Position numbers and translations under genes: made by a program. The notes under the pieces were generated by a model. The model ran no database searches and was not told the origin of the DNA. It was given only the letters and a program-made list of their open reading frames with translations. Of a stretch of DNA of 5,211 nucleotides, positions 4,745 through 5,211 are shown one piece after another (within the stretch, counting starts at the first letter, position 1; the number at the start of each line of letters is the position of its first letter). Location of the stretch: assembly GCF_024693525.1 (NCBI RefSeq), contig NZ_JAILKR010000134.1:1-5211 (forward strand). Direction: 5' to 3'. The stretch comes from Selenomonas sp. GTDB taxonomy: Bacteria > Bacillota_C > Negativicutes > Selenomonadales > Selenomonadaceae.

Positions 4745-4763
4745 ATGCTGTCATTTACCTTCA

Positions 4764-4916
4764 TCAAAAATATGGGTACATATCTCGCCAGTCATCCTCG
4801 GTTTGTATTTTCTCTGGCTCGATAATCCCCTGCTGGGTAAGCTGGGCGTATATTTCGTTGGCCAGCTCGTACTTGTCCTTGTAGTAGCGATAGAAGGTTT
4901 GCTTGCTGACCTCCGC
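4764..4916 (-). pseudogene. TetR-family regulator, internal remnant
   Basis: On the minus strand about 50 codons read AEVSKQTFYRYYKDKYELAN, then EIYAQLTQQGIIEPEKIQ, then TEDDWRDMYPYF and stop. VSKQTFYRYYKDKYEL is the recognition helix and following Tyr-rich helix of the TetR N-terminal DNA-binding domain, which normally starts about 30 residues earlier and is followed by some 120-150 residues of ligand domain. Here the first helices before AEVSK are replaced by unrelated codons, and the frame stops just before the terminator hairpin and IS30 remnant. There is no in-frame start of its own: the open frame only continues into the antisense-shifted part of the neighbouring hydrolase gene. I read it as a fragment left by deletions at both sides. 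Confidence 0.75.
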
Positions 4917-4977
4917 AGGCGAATTGCATCTCAGGGCAGGTATTCTATGGGGACGCTTCTTCCTAAACCAATATTGC

Positions 4978-5211
4978 TTAGTAGCAAAGGCTTTCGCCAT
5001 CAGCCGGCATATCATAGTCTTCCACATGACGGGCCATGAGCAGGGAACGCATCGTATGACGGGTAATGGTAGCGTGAGCAACATTATCCAAATGCGTAAG
5101 ATAAAGTCTAGCCTGCGGTGCTTCCATGGCCACAGACCAAACGTCCTCATCATTCATAATCAAACGGCCATTTTCTACCAATTCAGCAGCGGAACAGTTA
5201 AGGGCAATAAC
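4978..5211 (-). CDS. UlaG-like metallo-beta-lactamase-fold hydrolase, C-terminal part (partial)
   Basis: The frame is open from the right edge and ends at TAA 4978-4980, giving 77 residues that begin VIALNCSAAELVENGRLIMN. Then come DEDVWSVAMEAPQARLYLTH, LDNVAHATITRHTMRSLL and an ending of DYDMPADGESLCY. The G-x-x-I-M-x-x-E-D-V pattern, the H-x-(D/E)-x-(V)-x-H motif supplying a late metal-ligand histidine, and the closing P-x-D-G-E are typical of the C-terminal region of UlaG/L-ascorbate-lactonase-like members of the metallo-beta-lactamase superfamily, mostly of unknown substrate. The N-terminal HxHxDH motif lies outside the window. The gene points into the TetR remnant 60 bases downstream. 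Fold assignment is fairly safe; substrate unknown. Confidence 0.75.
   Translation of the reverse strand, partial: VIALNCSAAELVENGRLIMNDEDVWSVAMEAPQARLYLTHLDNVAHATITRHTMRSLLMARHVEDYDMPADGESLCY

Noticed and set aside
4722..5039. Plus-strand hydrophobic frame of 105 codons
   Set aside because: Antisense to the TetR remnant and hydrolase tail; its leucine-rich look comes from the complementary Lys/Glu codons, and it starts inside the terminator T-run.
4917..5153. N-terminal extension of the TetR remnant frame
   Set aside because: This part is a shifted reading of the metallo-beta-lactamase-fold gene, which has the recognisable sequence in its own frame.
1..5211. CRISPR array, tRNA, rRNA or riboswitch
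   Set aside because: I saw no regularly spaced repeats, no cloverleaf-like sequences and no conserved aptamer cores; the obvious inverted repeats are accounted for as terminators, operators or short dyads.

Overview
The window looks like a chromosomal stretch from an anaerobic or gut/rumen-type member of the Firmicutes. A diderm Negativicute such as Selenomonas or a relative is my best guess. The reasons are moderate G+C, strong GGAGG ribosome binding sites, a PadR/PadC pair of Firmicutes type, a desulfoferrodoxin-type protein, an iron-sulfur flavoprotein and an IS30-type transposase remnant. No rRNA, tRNA or other species marker is present, so the assignment is an inference.

Layout, left to right. 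Bases 1-460 hold gene ends and debris: the C-terminus of a small multidrug resistance (SMR) transporter, an in-frame but start-less MerR coiled-coil tail, a strong rho-independent terminator, and a very short possible HAD phosphatase tail on the minus strand. Bases 463-2571 are the metabolic core. The regulator padR (minus) is divergent from a two-gene plus-strand operon: the phenolic acid decarboxylase padC, then, 16 bases on, an alpha/beta hydrolase closely resembling cinnamoyl (feruloyl) esterases but carrying a signal peptide. The divergent promoter region holds three copies of the PadR dyad (ATGT-N8-ACAT, one copy with a single mismatch). A perfect 15-bp hairpin follows the operon. Bases 2656-2931 contain no convincing gene.

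Bases 2932-4096 are a minus-strand two-gene unit. The first gene encodes an XRE helix-turn-helix fused to a desulfoferrodoxin-like module with its iron ligands apparently conserved. The second, 22 bases downstream, encodes an NADPH-dependent FMN reductase/iron-sulfur flavoprotein. This looks like a redox-sensing regulator with an oxidoreductase partner. Bases 4097-4452 hold its candidate promoters and otherwise nothing recognisable. From 4453 rightwards is more debris on the minus strand: the C-terminal third or so of an IS30-family transposase, a 17-bp orphan terminator hairpin, a roughly 50-residue TetR fragment, and the C-terminus of a UlaG-like metallo-beta-lactamase-fold hydrolase that runs off the window.

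How the parts work together (inference): the exported esterase would free hydroxycinnamates (ferulate, p-coumarate, caffeate) from plant or chlorogenate-type esters outside the cytoplasm. The acids would enter, relieve PadR repression, and be decarboxylated by PadC to vinylphenols. The XRE-desulfoferrodoxin/flavoprotein pair is a separate unit, probably concerned with oxygen or superoxide stress. The two most interesting items are the compact esterase-plus-decarboxylase operon under PadR dyads and the regulator that carries a superoxide-reductase-like sensor.
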